Assembly (NCBI RefSeq): GCF_000684975.1
Contig: NZ_BAXZ01000015.1
Location: 140,382 to 204,381, forward strand
Direction of reading: 5' to 3'
DNA length: 64,000 nt
From: Paraburkholderia acidipaludis NBRC 101816
Lineage (GTDB): Bacteria > Pseudomonadota > Gammaproteobacteria > Burkholderiales > Burkholderiaceae
Part shown: piece after piece, positions 45,989-55,103 of the stretch
How the letters are laid out: each line of letters opens with the position of its first letter
Position numbering within the stretch: position 1 is the stretch's first letter
The notes under the pieces: model-generated
Databases searched by the model: none
What the model saw: the letters and a program-made list of their open reading frames with translations, nothing else
What the model was told of the DNA's origin: nothing
Program-made: the position numbers and the translations under genes

Positions 45989-46016
45989 ATTATAAGCCAA
46001 ATATAAGTTATTTCAA
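45989..46016 (-). promoter_or_regulatory. Near-consensus promoter of the higBA-type pair; leaderless message likely
   Basis: TTGAAA (46011-46016) and TATAAT (45989-45994) are spaced 16 bases apart. The expected start point is within a base or two of the ATG at 45981, so the toxin message would carry no ribosome site. Confidence 0.75.
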
Positions 46017-46042
46017 TCGGTGAGGTCGACTTTTTATAAGGT

Positions 46043-46318
46043 TCAGGCCGGCCGCCGGAAATGCGACCGATGCCTGTCGGTCGTCGGGTCGTCGCACACT
46101 TCGAGCTCAAGCGCGGTCACAAATCCGCCGTCGCCGAGCGTGTGCGTCGCCTTCTTCACAAGCCAGGGCGTTTCGTCGATTTCGGGTTTGAAGCCGGAAA
46201 CCGTAACGGGCAGCTCGGGGAATATCTCCGCCTGCCCGCGTGCGAGCGTGGCCTGGCTGCGCTGCGTGCGGGCGAATTCGGCTTCGGCGGACAGGCTAGG
46301 CCTCTCTTCTGAGCAAAT
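46043..46318 (-). pseudogene. C-terminal remnant of a phage late control protein D (tail hub, GPD family)
   Basis: Reading down to a TGA at 46043-46045, the frame gives LSAEAEFARTQRSQATLARG, then ELPVTVSGFKPEIDETPWLV and KKATHTLGDGGFVTALELEV. This is the C-terminal pattern of GPD-family proteins of P2-like phages and tail-related machines. An in-frame stop lies just upstream and there is no start codon. No other tail genes are near, so it is an orphan remnant. Confidence 0.6.
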
Positions 46319-46643
46319 TGCGCCGCTTCATGCCTGCCGGACCGGTTGATACAAGCCTAAGAAAAACGTTTGGGCTGGCTTGAAACCGCGCCCTTGATTT
46401 CACGTCACGGCCTGCGTCTTTTTCGAGATGTCCGAGGATTTTTGCGCCGCAGGCGCCATGAGGCTGCTGATGCCCATGCCAAAAGCCGGTATGGTACGCG
46501 GTATCCACAGATGACCCAAGCCAAGCCAGCCCACACCTCATGTGTGTGGGCCTGGTGCACGTCAACGCAGACTTGGAAAAGATGCGTCCAGACCGCGAGA
46601 AACATCATGCTGGGGATTGCGGTTGCTGAGACGAATCGCCCGC

Positions 46644-46892
46644 TCAGGCCTTGACGTTGATGATCGTCCCGACTTGCTGGCCGCTGCTGTTCACGCTCGG
46701 CGATGCCACCGGCTGCGTAGCTGCTGCCTTGACCGCCTTTGCGCCCGCATCGTCGCCGTCTCCATCGACATCAGGACCGACTTCACGAGCTTCCCGCGAT
46801 GTCGCGCCACGTTGTGCCGTTTGTGTGTGTGCGGTCTGAACCGGGAGCTGGAGTTGTTGGTTGTCGCCAACAGAAGAAACGCTCATGTACAT
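46644..46892 (-). CDS. Small Burkholderiales-type protein of unknown function (82 aa)
   Basis: The product reads MYMSVSSVGDNQQLQLPVQT, a middle with DVDGDGDDAGAKAV, and ends NSSGQQVGTIINVKA. Short Ala/Gln/Asp-rich proteins with the closing GQxxGTxINV motif recur in Burkholderia genomes. GGAGATG precedes the start. No function known. Confidence 0.6.
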   Translation of the reverse strand: MYMSVSSVGDNQQLQLPVQTAHTQTAQRGATSREAREVGPDVDGDGDDAGAKAVKAAATQPVASPSVNSSGQQVGTIINVKA

Positions 46893-47409
46893 CTCCTATA
46901 GGTTGCGAGCATGTGTATCTGCTCACTTCGGTTAACGGCAGTCGAGGGTGGAGGGAATAGGCAGATCTACGAAACACTGTATTACGCTGCTCAGGTAGCG
47001 CGCGAAATACTGACGCAACAAAGCCCGCGCTCTGCCGGCGACAAGAACTGATCGGTCGCGGTCTCGGAACGAAATCTTGCGCCAATCGTTAGCCAAGGCA
47101 GAAGATCAACTCAAAGTTGATATGTAATTGTCTGCCCGCAGCCCCCACGCGACGGCAATCTAGGGACTCCCTGATTAATAGGCGATCGTGCGAGGGTGTT
47201 GGAGCGGAACGGTCGGATGCCGAAGCGAAGCACCGCCCATTCGGAGAAGTTTGGTCCGAGGATGCGCGTCATTTCCCGCATCTTTCACACGCATGACGGA
47301 CTGCTCTCATGAACCGGCCGCAGCCGGTTTCGCGCGATCACCAGGTTCGAGAATGAACAGTTGTGCCGTGTTCTTGAGCAGCCCCTTGTAGCTGAAGTAC
47401 ATCAAGCCG
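46893..47409. other. Intergenic stretch without a recognisable gene
   Basis: Only short frames without domain features. The end of this stretch may contain the lost N-terminus of the next gene: LKYIKP reads in frame upstream of its GTG and is then closed by a TAG. Confidence 0.4.
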
Positions 47410-47916
47410 GTGATCTGGCGACGAATCATCGTTCCCGGCTCGATTCGGCTGGGCAAGCTGCATGTCGTGCTGCATCTGGCCATGGGCTGGGAAGGCGCGC
47501 ATCTGCACGAGTTCGTCTTCGGCGAAACCAACTATGGTGAACCTGATGACTTCGGATTCCAGAGCGATCCACCGATGCTCAATGAAGCACGGGTCACGCT
47601 GGCGAAGGCGCTGGGCTGGCTGAAGTCATTCACCTACATCTACGACTACGGTAACAACTGGCAGCATCGGATCAAAGTCGAGAAGGCACTCGTGCCTGAT
47701 CCAGATATGCGCCGGCCGTTGTGCCTAAACGGGCGGAATGCGTGTCCACCGGAAGACGTCGGTGGAGTGCCAAGATATGCCGATTTCCTCGAAGCGATCG
47801 CCGATCCGAGTCACGAAGAGCACGACCACTTCCTTGAGTGGTGCGGCGGCAGCTTCGATCCCGCCGCCTTCGATCTCGTGCTCGCGAATCAGCAGCTCTC
47901 GGAAGTAAAGTTCTGA
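47410..47916 (+). CDS. Plasmid pRiA4b ORF-3-like protein, probably N-truncated
   Basis: This 168-aa frame begins at a GTG inside IKPVIWRRIIVPGSIRLGKL and continues VLHLAMGWEGAHLHEFVFGE, YIYDYGNNWQHRIKVEK and GVPRYADFLEAIADPSHEEH, all typical of the pRiA4b ORF-3 family. Members normally start about ten residues earlier (YQLK-like); here a TAG stands where a CAG would be expected. The family is frequent on plasmids and islands; function unknown. Confidence 0.8.
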   Translation: MIWRRIIVPGSIRLGKLHVVLHLAMGWEGAHLHEFVFGETNYGEPDDFGFQSDPPMLNEARVTLAKALGWLKSFTYIYDYGNNWQHRIKVEKALVPDPDMRRPLCLNGRNACPPEDVGGVPRYADFLEAIADPSHEEHDHFLEWCGGSFDPAAFDLVLANQQLSEVKF

Positions 47917-48566
47917 TCGTCAAGACGGCCTCGGATTGACGCTTACTCTTCCTAGACGATAACACCGGAAGCTTAAGGCACCCTGAGCTATTTCCTGCGA
48001 CCGCACTATGGCTCTTGTACCGATTCAACAATTCAAAAAAAACCCCGGGGACCATACCGGGGCGACGAGAACAATCGCTGCCGCGGGGACGGCAACGTTG
48101 ACAGTATGCCCATTCTGGCGGTATCTATTGTTACATCGGATGCTCGGAATTTTGAATTATTATTTAGAGTTATGGCAATTCTCTGACCCGCTCGAAAGCG
48201 TTGAGATCGACGTGCTGCATATGGCACCCCGGTCCCGTCGTCGCCGAACGTGCAGGCCCAGTGCCTCGACTTCGAAGGCGCCACCGAGACCGCAGTCGCC
48301 CTGCTCAAAGCGTTTGAATATCATTGAGTTGCCTCGCGAGTAAAACGGAGGCGGCGGTTATGGAGCGGCTACGGTGCCGGCCGCGTCATGCTCCCTTAAG
48401 ATGTCTCAAAAGCCGTCAATGTATCTCCGAGCGTTCGCGCGGCTATGAAGCGGGAGTCACATAGGCACTTCACAGGGATGCTCGTGGCTATGTGCGCCGG
48501 CCGTAGATGGCCGCTCGAATCGTCTGCGGGCGCCGCCTCTGCATTCTTTTGGGTACTCCTTGGCCA
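47917..48566. other. Intergenic stretch with a hairpin and a coding remnant
   Basis: A hairpin with arms CCCCGG/CCGGGG lies at 48044-48063 after an A-run. At about 48214-48328 a frame reads AAYGTPVPSSPNVQAQCLDF then EGATETAVALLKAFEYH before a TGA, without a start codon; it may be the tail of a lost gene. No complete gene is seen. Confidence 0.4.
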
Positions 48567-49094
48567 CTACCAGAGAGCCATTCGTTGCATGACGCGATCG
48601 CGGAGTACGTAGCGATGCAGGAGTGCCGCTGCGGTGTGGACGAAAATGAGGATAAACAATACCCACGCCAGGAATCCATGTACGTCACCCATCGCGCGGC
48701 CGAACGACCAACCGACTGGCGATAGAGCGGGCAGAGGGATCACCCGGAACAGGCCTATTTGCCACGCGCGGGAGGAAGCGTTGATCCAGCCGAGAATCGG
48801 GACCACGAAAAGCAATGTGTAAAGCGCCCAATGCGTGGCCAGTGAGATTGCCCGTAACACCGGGGCGAGATCGTCAGCCGGAGGACGATGAGTCACGCGC
48901 CAGAGGAGACGAAAAATCATGGCTGCGAGTAACGCCGTTCCTGCTGTGATATGCCATGCGATCAACCCGACGGGTTGCGTGTCGTGACGAACATCAGGCA
49001 TGCTCCACCCCAGCACGAATTGTCCGGCTACAAGCGCTGCCACAAGCCAGTGGAGGAGTCGTGCCACGGTGTTGTATCGGATGGTCGTATGCAT
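48567..49094 (-). CDS. Cytochrome b561
   Basis: This 175-aa protein has four transmembrane helices with the haem-ligand His residues in RLLHWLVAALVAGQF, IAWHITAGTALL, LATHWALYTLLFVVP and MGDVHGFLAWVLFI. It would accept electrons from the quinone pool or superoxide at the inner membrane. It follows a two-component system on the same strand; an RR-type tandem TTAA box lies 58 bases upstream. Confidence 0.93.
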   Translation of the reverse strand: MHTTIRYNTVARLLHWLVAALVAGQFVLGWSMPDVRHDTQPVGLIAWHITAGTALLAAMIFRLLWRVTHRPPADDLAPVLRAISLATHWALYTLLFVVPILGWINASSRAWQIGLFRVIPLPALSPVGWSFGRAMGDVHGFLAWVLFILIFVHTAAALLHRYVLRDRVMQRMALW

Positions 49095-49151
49095 GGTCTT
49101 TCCTTCGACAACGAAATCCTGATTCGATCGGAACGATTCTACGGGCGAGTC

Positions 49152-49168
49152 CTTAACAGAAGGTTAAG
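49152..49168. promoter_or_regulatory. TTAA-N7-TTAA box upstream of cytochrome b561
   Basis: CTTAACAGAAGGTTAAG overlaps the kinase stop codon and lies ahead of the b561 start. The two TTAA half-sites are 11 bases apart, the spacing used by OmpR-family regulators. The same spacing recurs at 51398 and 51956. Confidence 0.5.
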
Positions 49169-50627
49169 GAGGATGCCTGATGTCGCGGAGCGCTTCGTCG
49201 CGCGCAAAAGAATCATTTTTCATCTCGGAGGTCGGCGAATCCAGCGCAGGGAACGCAACGACGACAGCGAGCCCCCTTTCACTCAGGCCTGGCTCGAAAC
49301 GCAGCGTTCCACCGAAGTACCGCGTGATCCGTTCGACGATCGAAAGCCCTAGCCCACTGCCGGGCGATTGAGTGGCGGTTCCGCGGAAGAAGCGGTCGGT
49401 CAGCCGTGCGCACTCACCTCGTGCAACCCCGGGGCCATCGTCGCGGACTGCCAGGCATTGCGTTGTACCGCAGTCGTAGGTCGACACCGCGATCTTTCCA
49501 TTTATATTTCCGTATTTGACCGCATTGTCGATCAGGTTGTCGAGTAGGATGCCGAACAGCACGGCGTCGACCCGAATGGCCTTTGCAGAGCCAAGCGCGA
49601 CTGTGATGTCGATACCCTTCTCGCTCGCATGTGCTATGTGGCGATCAACCGCATCCTTGATAAGTTCACCGCTCGCGAGGACTTGCGCGGGGATACGTTC
49701 ATATTCGTCCAGCCGCGCAAGCAGCAGCAACTGTTCGGCGAGACGGGCGCTCCGGTCGACGCCCTGAACGACTCGTTTCATCGCTAGCCGGCGGGTTTCC
49801 GGGTTGTCTGAGGCGAGCGCAACCTGCGCCTGCACCTTGATTGCTGCGAGCGGCGTTTTCAGTTCGTGTGCCGCGTCGGACGTGAACGTACGTTCGCGAG
49901 CGATGGATTGCCTCAGTTGTGCCAACAGTCGGTCCAGCGCATCGACTAGCGCACGAACTTCGGTGGGTGCGTTATCCATGCCAGTGGGTTCGAGCGACTG
50001 CGCATCGCGGGCACGTATCGTCGTGGACAGTGTTTTGAGCGGTGCGAGGCTCCGGCCAATTGCATACCAGAGAAGAAGAGCGAGGATGGGCAATGCGACA
50101 ATCAGCGGCCAGACTATCTGATGAGCAGTGCCGGTCGCCAGGTCACTTCGGGTATTGGATGGTTCAACTGCCCAAACTGCACGGCCCGATGCTCGATCCA
50201 CCAGCGCATACGCACGCCAGGGCGTCCCATCGACGCTGAGCGTTACCGGTTCACGGAATGTCCCACGCGGCCCACCCATAGCCGCGATTCTTTGCGGTAA
50301 GCTGGATGTGACAATTGCACCGCTCGCGTCGCGCACCTCGAACAGAATGTCGCGAGGCAACCGATCGCTATCGATGGTGGGTGCATGCCGGGCGTCGGAC
50401 GCATCCAGCTCAACGCGCGCGTCAAGGGGGAAATGTGCGAAGCGGTTGAGGTCGGTCGGGGACAGATGGACGATCAATGCCGCGTACTCGACGAGGCGTG
50501 CGTCTTCCCATTCCTGCACCTCCCGGGAGGCATTGCGAAAGCAGCCATATACTGCGACTAGCCAAACGAGCGTGACGCAGCAAAGAATCGTCGAGGACAG
50601 GCGATGGCGTATCGAAAGCGAGATCAT
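49164..50627 (-). CDS. Sensor histidine kinase
   Basis: This 487-aa kinase has an N-terminal membrane helix (about residues 14-32), a periplasmic domain, a second helix (about 168-187), a HAMP-like linker, the H-box DAAHELKTPLAAIKVQ and the ATPase boxes NLIDNAVKYG, VRDDGPGVA and GSGLGLSIVERI. It is of the QseC/TctE type. Its start overlaps the regulator stop by four bases (ATGA). The signal is unknown. Confidence 0.93.
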   Translation of the reverse strand: MISLSIRHRLSSTILCCVTLVWLVAVYGCFRNASREVQEWEDARLVEYAALIVHLSPTDLNRFAHFPLDARVELDASDARHAPTIDSDRLPRDILFEVRDASGAIVTSSLPQRIAAMGGPRGTFREPVTLSVDGTPWRAYALVDRASGRAVWAVEPSNTRSDLATGTAHQIVWPLIVALPILALLLWYAIGRSLAPLKTLSTTIRARDAQSLEPTGMDNAPTEVRALVDALDRLLAQLRQSIARERTFTSDAAHELKTPLAAIKVQAQVALASDNPETRRLAMKRVVQGVDRSARLAEQLLLLARLDEYERIPAQVLASGELIKDAVDRHIAHASEKGIDITVALGSAKAIRVDAVLFGILLDNLIDNAVKYGNINGKIAVSTYDCGTTQCLAVRDDGPGVARGECARLTDRFFRGTATQSPGSGLGLSIVERITRYFGGTLRFEPGLSERGLAVVVAFPALDSPTSEMKNDSFARDEALRDIRHPP

Positions 50628-51301
50628 GGTTTTTCGATAACGTAACCGATGCCTCGCACGGTACGGATCAGGTCTGCTCCAAGTTTCTTGCGCAGGTTCG
50701 AGACATGCACCTCGATCGCGTTGCTCTCAATGCTTTCCTGCCAGCCGTACAGGCTGTCCTCGAGACGTGCGCGCGACTGTGGCATACCCTGGTGTGTGAT
50801 GAGTTGAACGAGGATCGCCCACTCCCTGGCGGTCAATGCAACTCGGACGCCGTTGTGGGTGACTGTATGGCCGACAAGATCAATTGCAATACCACGCCAG
50901 ACTATCGTTTCGCCGCGGCGTCCCTGTGAACGGCGTACAAGGGCACGGCAACGTGCCAGCAGTTCGGAGAGTTCAAAGGGCTTGGCCAGGTAGTCATCCG
51001 CGCCGGCGTCAAGTCCACGGACGCGATCGGCGACGGTGCCGCGAGCGGTCAGTACGAGAACCGGGGTATCATCGCCTGCGTCGCGGAGCGAGCGAAGCAA
51101 CTCCGTTCCCGACTTGCCGGGCAATCCAAGGTCGAGGATCACAAGGGCGTAGCGTGTCGTCATAAGCGAAATGGAGGCCGCGTAGCCGTCGCGTACCCAG
51201 TCGACGGTATAGCCAGCCTGACGCAGACTGACCTCCACACCACTACCGATCAGATCGTCATCCTCGACAAGAAGGAGTCGTATTCTCAAATCAGATGACA
51301 T
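50624..51301 (-). CDS. OmpR-family response regulator
   Basis: The start MSSDLRIRLLLVEDDDLIGS at 51301 gives 225 aa. The receiver domain has the acidic DD pair, the phosphorylated Asp in LVILDLGLPGKSG and Lys in YLAKPFELSELL; the C-terminal winged helix has LTAREWAILVQLITHQG and NAIEVHVSNLRKKLG. First gene of the regulator-kinase-b561 run. Confidence 0.95.
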   Translation of the reverse strand: MSSDLRIRLLLVEDDDLIGSGVEVSLRQAGYTVDWVRDGYAASISLMTTRYALVILDLGLPGKSGTELLRSLRDAGDDTPVLVLTARGTVADRVRGLDAGADDYLAKPFELSELLARCRALVRRSQGRRGETIVWRGIAIDLVGHTVTHNGVRVALTAREWAILVQLITHQGMPQSRARLEDSLYGWQESIESNAIEVHVSNLRKKLGADLIRTVRGIGYVIEKP

Positions 51302-51397
51302 AGCGTTGCGCCCTGGCGGCCTTTCAAACAATCTCTCACTGTATCGCATTCCGGTGATAACGGGAGTAGCGCCCGACACCATGGCTACGGGCTTTCA

Positions 51398-51414
51398 GTT
51401 AAGGCTGTCTTCAG
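51398..51414. promoter_or_regulatory. Degenerate tandem box upstream of the response regulator
   Basis: The plus strand reads GTTAAGGCTGTCTTCAG, i.e. CTGAAG-N5-CTTAAC on the regulator's strand. Half-site spacing is 11 bases, as at 49152 and 51956. It lies about 100 bases upstream of the regulator start and may be an autoregulatory site. Confidence 0.4.
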
Positions 51415-51588
51415 CGATGGCGGGGCGGTCTAGGGTGTCTGCATTAATGATCGGCTTGGCGGCTAGCGTTGGCCAGAAGGCAGCGATCCGAATGGTGGAG
51501 ATGCTTAACCGAAACACGCGTTACACATTCATCGCGCCGTGACCTGGAATGGTCATTGTCTAACAAGGAACCCGCCGCGAGGGCGCGA

Positions 51589-51879
51589 TCAATTGTGGCT
51601 AGGGAAGGAACTACCAGATGCTGAAGAGCCAACCGGGGCACCTCCATAGTCGGAACTTTCTCCAGATCGGGCGTGGTAATTCGGCGTGGTGCCACGACCA
51701 ATTGACTGATTTCCGTTTCCGGCTGGGTCGCCTCGGGCCGGGGCGGTGGGGTCTGCGGGTTCCAGCTGATGCGCCGGCGGTCGCTCATTGAGTGACGGCA
51801 TTGCGGGCGGGTGGGCGAACGATTCGCCCGGAATGATCAGTGAGAACGCGACGAGCGTGCTGGAAAGGACGAGATTCAT
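51589..51879 (-). CDS. Small exported protein of unknown function
   Basis: The start MNLVLSSTLVAFSLIIPGES at 51879 gives 96 aa with a signal peptide cleaved near SFAHPP. The mature part is Pro/Gly/Ser-rich and probably unstructured (APARGDPAGNGNQSIGRGTT). It lies beside the two-component system with a strong TTAA-N7-TTAA box 77 bases upstream, so it may be a regulon member. Confidence 0.6.
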   Translation of the reverse strand: MNLVLSSTLVAFSLIIPGESFAHPPAMPSLNERPPAHQLEPADPTAPARGDPAGNGNQSIGRGTTPNYHARSGESSDYGGAPVGSSASGSSFPSHN

Positions 51880-51955
51880 GACATTTCCCCCACGTCCACG
51901 GCGTCGAAGGATGCCGGGGCACATTGAATCCGCCTTCTGATTATGGTTGACTTTC

Positions 51956-51972
51956 CTTAAGTTATGCTTAAC
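51956..51972. promoter_or_regulatory. TTAA-N7-TTAA box upstream of the small exported protein
   Basis: CTTAAGTTATGCTTAAC contains two CTTAA half-sites 11 bases apart, the best of the three copies around the two-component system. Confidence 0.55.
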
Positions 51973-52274
51973 GTGGCGGCTGGGCTAATCTGGCTCCGAT
52001 TGGTGTGAACGTTCTCGATGTTGCAGCAGCAAGCGCGCGCCAGTTTGCATGGAAAGGGGAATTGGCGGCTCCGTGGGGGCGCAGCGATCGGACGTCGGAT
52101 GCGGAGAAGTGGAAACTCCCCGTCAAACGGGGAATCATGCGTCGTTGAGCAACGACGCGATCGATCGCCCGCTGTCTGAGCCAGGCGGCCTCCGTTGGGG
52201 AGATTTCGCCCTGCAAGTGCGATTTTTCATGTTAGCCCATGGCTTACGGAAGAGTTGAGGTAATCAGATGTCGA
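51973..52274. other. Intergenic stretch without a recognisable gene
   Basis: A minus-strand frame (51968-52216) exists but shows no family feature and overlaps the regulatory box; I do not call it. Confidence 0.35.
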
Positions 52275-53183
52275 TCAGTGTGGTCGTTGTGCCGTGAGAT
52301 AAGCAATGCGAACGGCAGCGAACCGGTGACCGCTTTCGACCAGTGGGCGTAACCGCGCTTCCAGAAACTCTCGTTCCCCGAGCGTAAATTGTGTTTCGAG
52401 TACTGATTTCAGCGTCGGCGCCCCAGGGTAAGGGGAGGTATGCAAATAGGTCTGCCACGATGGCGAATCTTCGGTACGGACGTCGATATGCAATTCGAGA
52501 TGGATATCCGTAAAGCCAGTATCGACTGCAAATCGTACAAGATCCCGTTCGCCGTAACTGGTGATGGGAAGCGAACTTATCTTCTCCTTCGTGTCAGGAT
52601 ACTGTGCTGCCCTGCACCGCAGCAACAGTGCGAAAAAGGGATCTTGAGGGTCTCCAATGCGCGCGTCGACGATCTGTTTTAAGGCACAGACCTCAAGGGC
52701 TTCGTCGCGAATGACGGGCTCAGCCATTGCAAGTCGGCCACCGGGTTTTAGTATCCGGAAAAACTCTCGCATCGCGGCGGGTTTGTCAGCGACATATGCA
52801 AGCACTGCGCGCATCACGACGGCATCGACGGAAGCGTCGTCGACGCCGTCCAGTTTTTCGGCGGGGCACTGAAGGAATTCACATTGATCGTGCACGCCAA
52901 GAACGTGTGCTCTTGCGCCGGCGTGTGCCAGCATCGGTGCAGAAATGTCGGTCATGGTCACATTTAGCTTTCCGCCGGTACGTTCGATGGCGCGAAATGC
53001 CACCAGACCGTCTCCAGTGCCAATATCGGCGAGTTTCATGTGGGGCTTGAGACGAGCAAAGTTCAGCACACGATCGGCGTATGCCGTCATTTCGACACGC
53101 AGTCGCGATCTGTACTCGGTGTCATCGCCATGGCGATCACGAAGAAGCCAGTTTGACCAGATATCGGAGGGGGTATCGCTCAC
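52275..53183 (-). CDS. SAM-dependent methyltransferase, island paralogue B
   Basis: The GTG at 53183 (SDTPSDIWSNWLLRDRHGDD) is chosen by alignment with paralogue A; starts further upstream add unrelated residues. The ~302-aa protein has the SAM loop KLADIGTGDGLVAFRAIERT, MTDISAPMLAHAG and FRILKPGGRLAMAEP. By eye about half the residues match the protein at 37172-38098. Substrate unknown. It is adjacent to the HpnI-like gene, transcribed away from it. Confidence 0.85.
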   Translation of the reverse strand: MSDTPSDIWSNWLLRDRHGDDTEYRSRLRVEMTAYADRVLNFARLKPHMKLADIGTGDGLVAFRAIERTGGKLNVTMTDISAPMLAHAGARAHVLGVHDQCEFLQCPAEKLDGVDDASVDAVVMRAVLAYVADKPAAMREFFRILKPGGRLAMAEPVIRDEALEVCALKQIVDARIGDPQDPFFALLLRCRAAQYPDTKEKISSLPITSYGERDLVRFAVDTGFTDIHLELHIDVRTEDSPSWQTYLHTSPYPGAPTLKSVLETQFTLGEREFLEARLRPLVESGHRFAAVRIAYLTAQRPH

Positions 53184-53851
53184 GAGAATAAAGGAGTGTC
53201 GGTAAAAGCGGTTGCCGGGCTGAACATCGTACTGAGACGTTCTGAAGAAATCCTTAACGGTTGGCTGGTTTATAAGAAGAGCAGCCCGCATGAGGCCCCG
53301 GCAGAACGAACTGGCGATAGTCAGTGCAAGATGTGTGAAGCGTTGTCTGGCGCAGTGAAGCGAGGCTGAAGGCGCACACATCGTAGGCCGAGGTTTACCC
53401 CCGGTTGTTCAGCAGGCGACACGCCTTTGAGGGTGTCCTTAAGCTGTTCTTCATCCCGGCCTGATAAGATTTGCGGGGTTGTTCCCCGAAGGATCAGGCT
53501 GCTGCGGGAGCGACATGCAGAGTGGAGACGGTACGCGGCTGCATGGAAGACACAGACAGCGTTCCGCCGGATACATTTTCAAGAAAATGCCGCAGGAACA
53601 TAGGCTTTTCTTCGGGTGGGCTGGAGCCAGGTCTGCTGTCGTATCCGCTGAATTGGATAACCATACGAGTGCGCGCGCTCGCGCCGCATTTGCATGGTAG
53701 GTAAGGCGCGACACGACTGCGCAGAATGTATGGGGGCAATGGACAGGGCGGAGAGTAATCGTGGTTTCTATGCCAGATCATCGTGGTCGTTGGCGGCCAT
53801 ATCCGGCCTGTGGATGAAGTTCGGCTCTTCCTGGCATAGCTGGAACGGGAC
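53184..53851. other. Intergenic stretch between divergent methyltransferase and HpnI-like genes
   Basis: No gene with family features is seen. It should hold the promoters of both flanking genes; none is clear enough to mark. Confidence 0.4.
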
Positions 53852-55015
53852 ATGCATATACTGCTTCAGGCACTGACATTCCTCTGCGAGCTTGGCGGGT
53901 TGCTCAGCGTTATTTATACCGGATTGGCGGGTATGCTCGTGGGGCGTTTTTTTGCCAGGCGTGCGTCGTTCCCCGCGCACTATCCAGGCGTGACGCTGGC
54001 CAAGCCATTGCACGGTAACGAGTGGGAACTGGAAAGCCACCTGGCGAGCCATTTTGAGCAGGACTATCCCGGACCGATCCAGTTCCTCTTCGGTGTCCAC
54101 GATGCCAACGACGATGCACTCGCCGCTGTAAACGCTGTACGTACCCGTTATCCGCACGCAGACATTACCGTTGTCGCTGATGGCCGACTTTATGGGGCGA
54201 ACCGCAAGATTGCGAATCTCGTCAATATGCTCGAGCATGCGAGGCACGAGGTGCTGTGCTTCTCTGACAGCGACGTGCGCGTCGGGCGGAGTTATCTCAG
54301 TCAGGTCATAGGGACATTGCAGAAGCCGGGAATTGATCTCGTAACGACACCGTATCGGGCCCTCAGCCCTGCGGGTCTCTGGCCGCTCCTTTCGGGCGCT
54401 GCGACGAACTACCATTTTCTACCGGGTGTGATAACGGGCCTCGCTATCGGTCGTGCACGACCATGCTTTGGTCAGTCGATGGCAATGACCCGTGAGACGC
54501 TAACACGTATTGGTGGCCTGGTGCAGTTCTCAAACCATCTTGCGGAAGATCACGCCATTGGGGAGGCAGTGCGACGCACTGGCGGCAGTGTTGCCGTCCC
54601 GCCCATTGTCACAGAACATGCCTGCGTGGAGAATTCTTTTTCCAAGGTATTCCGCCACGAGTTACGGTGGAGCCGCACGATACGCGCAGCGGATCGATCC
54701 GGTCATCTCGGTGCGGTACTGATGCATCCGCTCGCACTCACCCTGCTGGCTACCATTTTCTCGGGTGGCGAAACGTCAGCCTGGTTACTCACTTTTGCTG
54801 CGCTCCTTGCACGCATATTGTTAATCTGGAAAGTTGACAACGCACTAGAAGGCAAACCGTCTGGAATACTAAGGTTGCCACTGCTGGTCCTCTGGGAAAT
54901 CGTTCAATTCTCGATTTACGCCGCGAGTTTTGGACCTTCCAGCGTAGTTTGGCGCGGAGTGCGTTTTCGCGTTAGCAGGGACGGGAAGCTGTCGGCGCTG
55001 CGCGGCGAGGAATAG
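53852..55015 (+). CDS. hpnI: HpnI-like hopanoid glycosyltransferase (GT2, ceramide glucosyltransferase-like)
   Basis: This 387-aa protein has an N-terminal helix, a GT-A domain and C-terminal helices. It shows the D1,D2,D3,(Q/R)xxRW set: FGVHDANDDA, CFSDSDVRVGRSYL, LAEDHAIGEAVRRTG and HELRWSRTIRA. HpnI adds N-acetylglucosamine to bacteriohopanetetrol during synthesis of its glycosylated derivatives. No hopanoid cyclase or other hpn genes are in the island, so it would act on products of chromosomal genes, or on another lipid. Confidence 0.85.
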   Translation: MHILLQALTFLCELGGLLSVIYTGLAGMLVGRFFARRASFPAHYPGVTLAKPLHGNEWELESHLASHFEQDYPGPIQFLFGVHDANDDALAAVNAVRTRYPHADITVVADGRLYGANRKIANLVNMLEHARHEVLCFSDSDVRVGRSYLSQVIGTLQKPGIDLVTTPYRALSPAGLWPLLSGAATNYHFLPGVITGLAIGRARPCFGQSMAMTRETLTRIGGLVQFSNHLAEDHAIGEAVRRTGGSVAVPPIVTEHACVENSFSKVFRHELRWSRTIRAADRSGHLGAVLMHPLALTLLATIFSGGETSAWLLTFAALLARILLIWKVDNALEGKPSGILRLPLLVLWEIVQFSIYAASFGPSSVVWRGVRFRVSRDGKLSALRGEE

Positions 55016-55103
55016 ATGCAAGGCGGCGGCTCACGTTGGCAATGCCGGGGTGTTGTACTACTAGTCCATTGCGTCATTGAAAAAGCACCCGAATTGGTAT
55101 TCA

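Noticed and set aside
51968..52216. An 82-codon minus-strand frame beside methyltransferase B
   Set aside because: No family features, and it overlaps the likely regulatory box.
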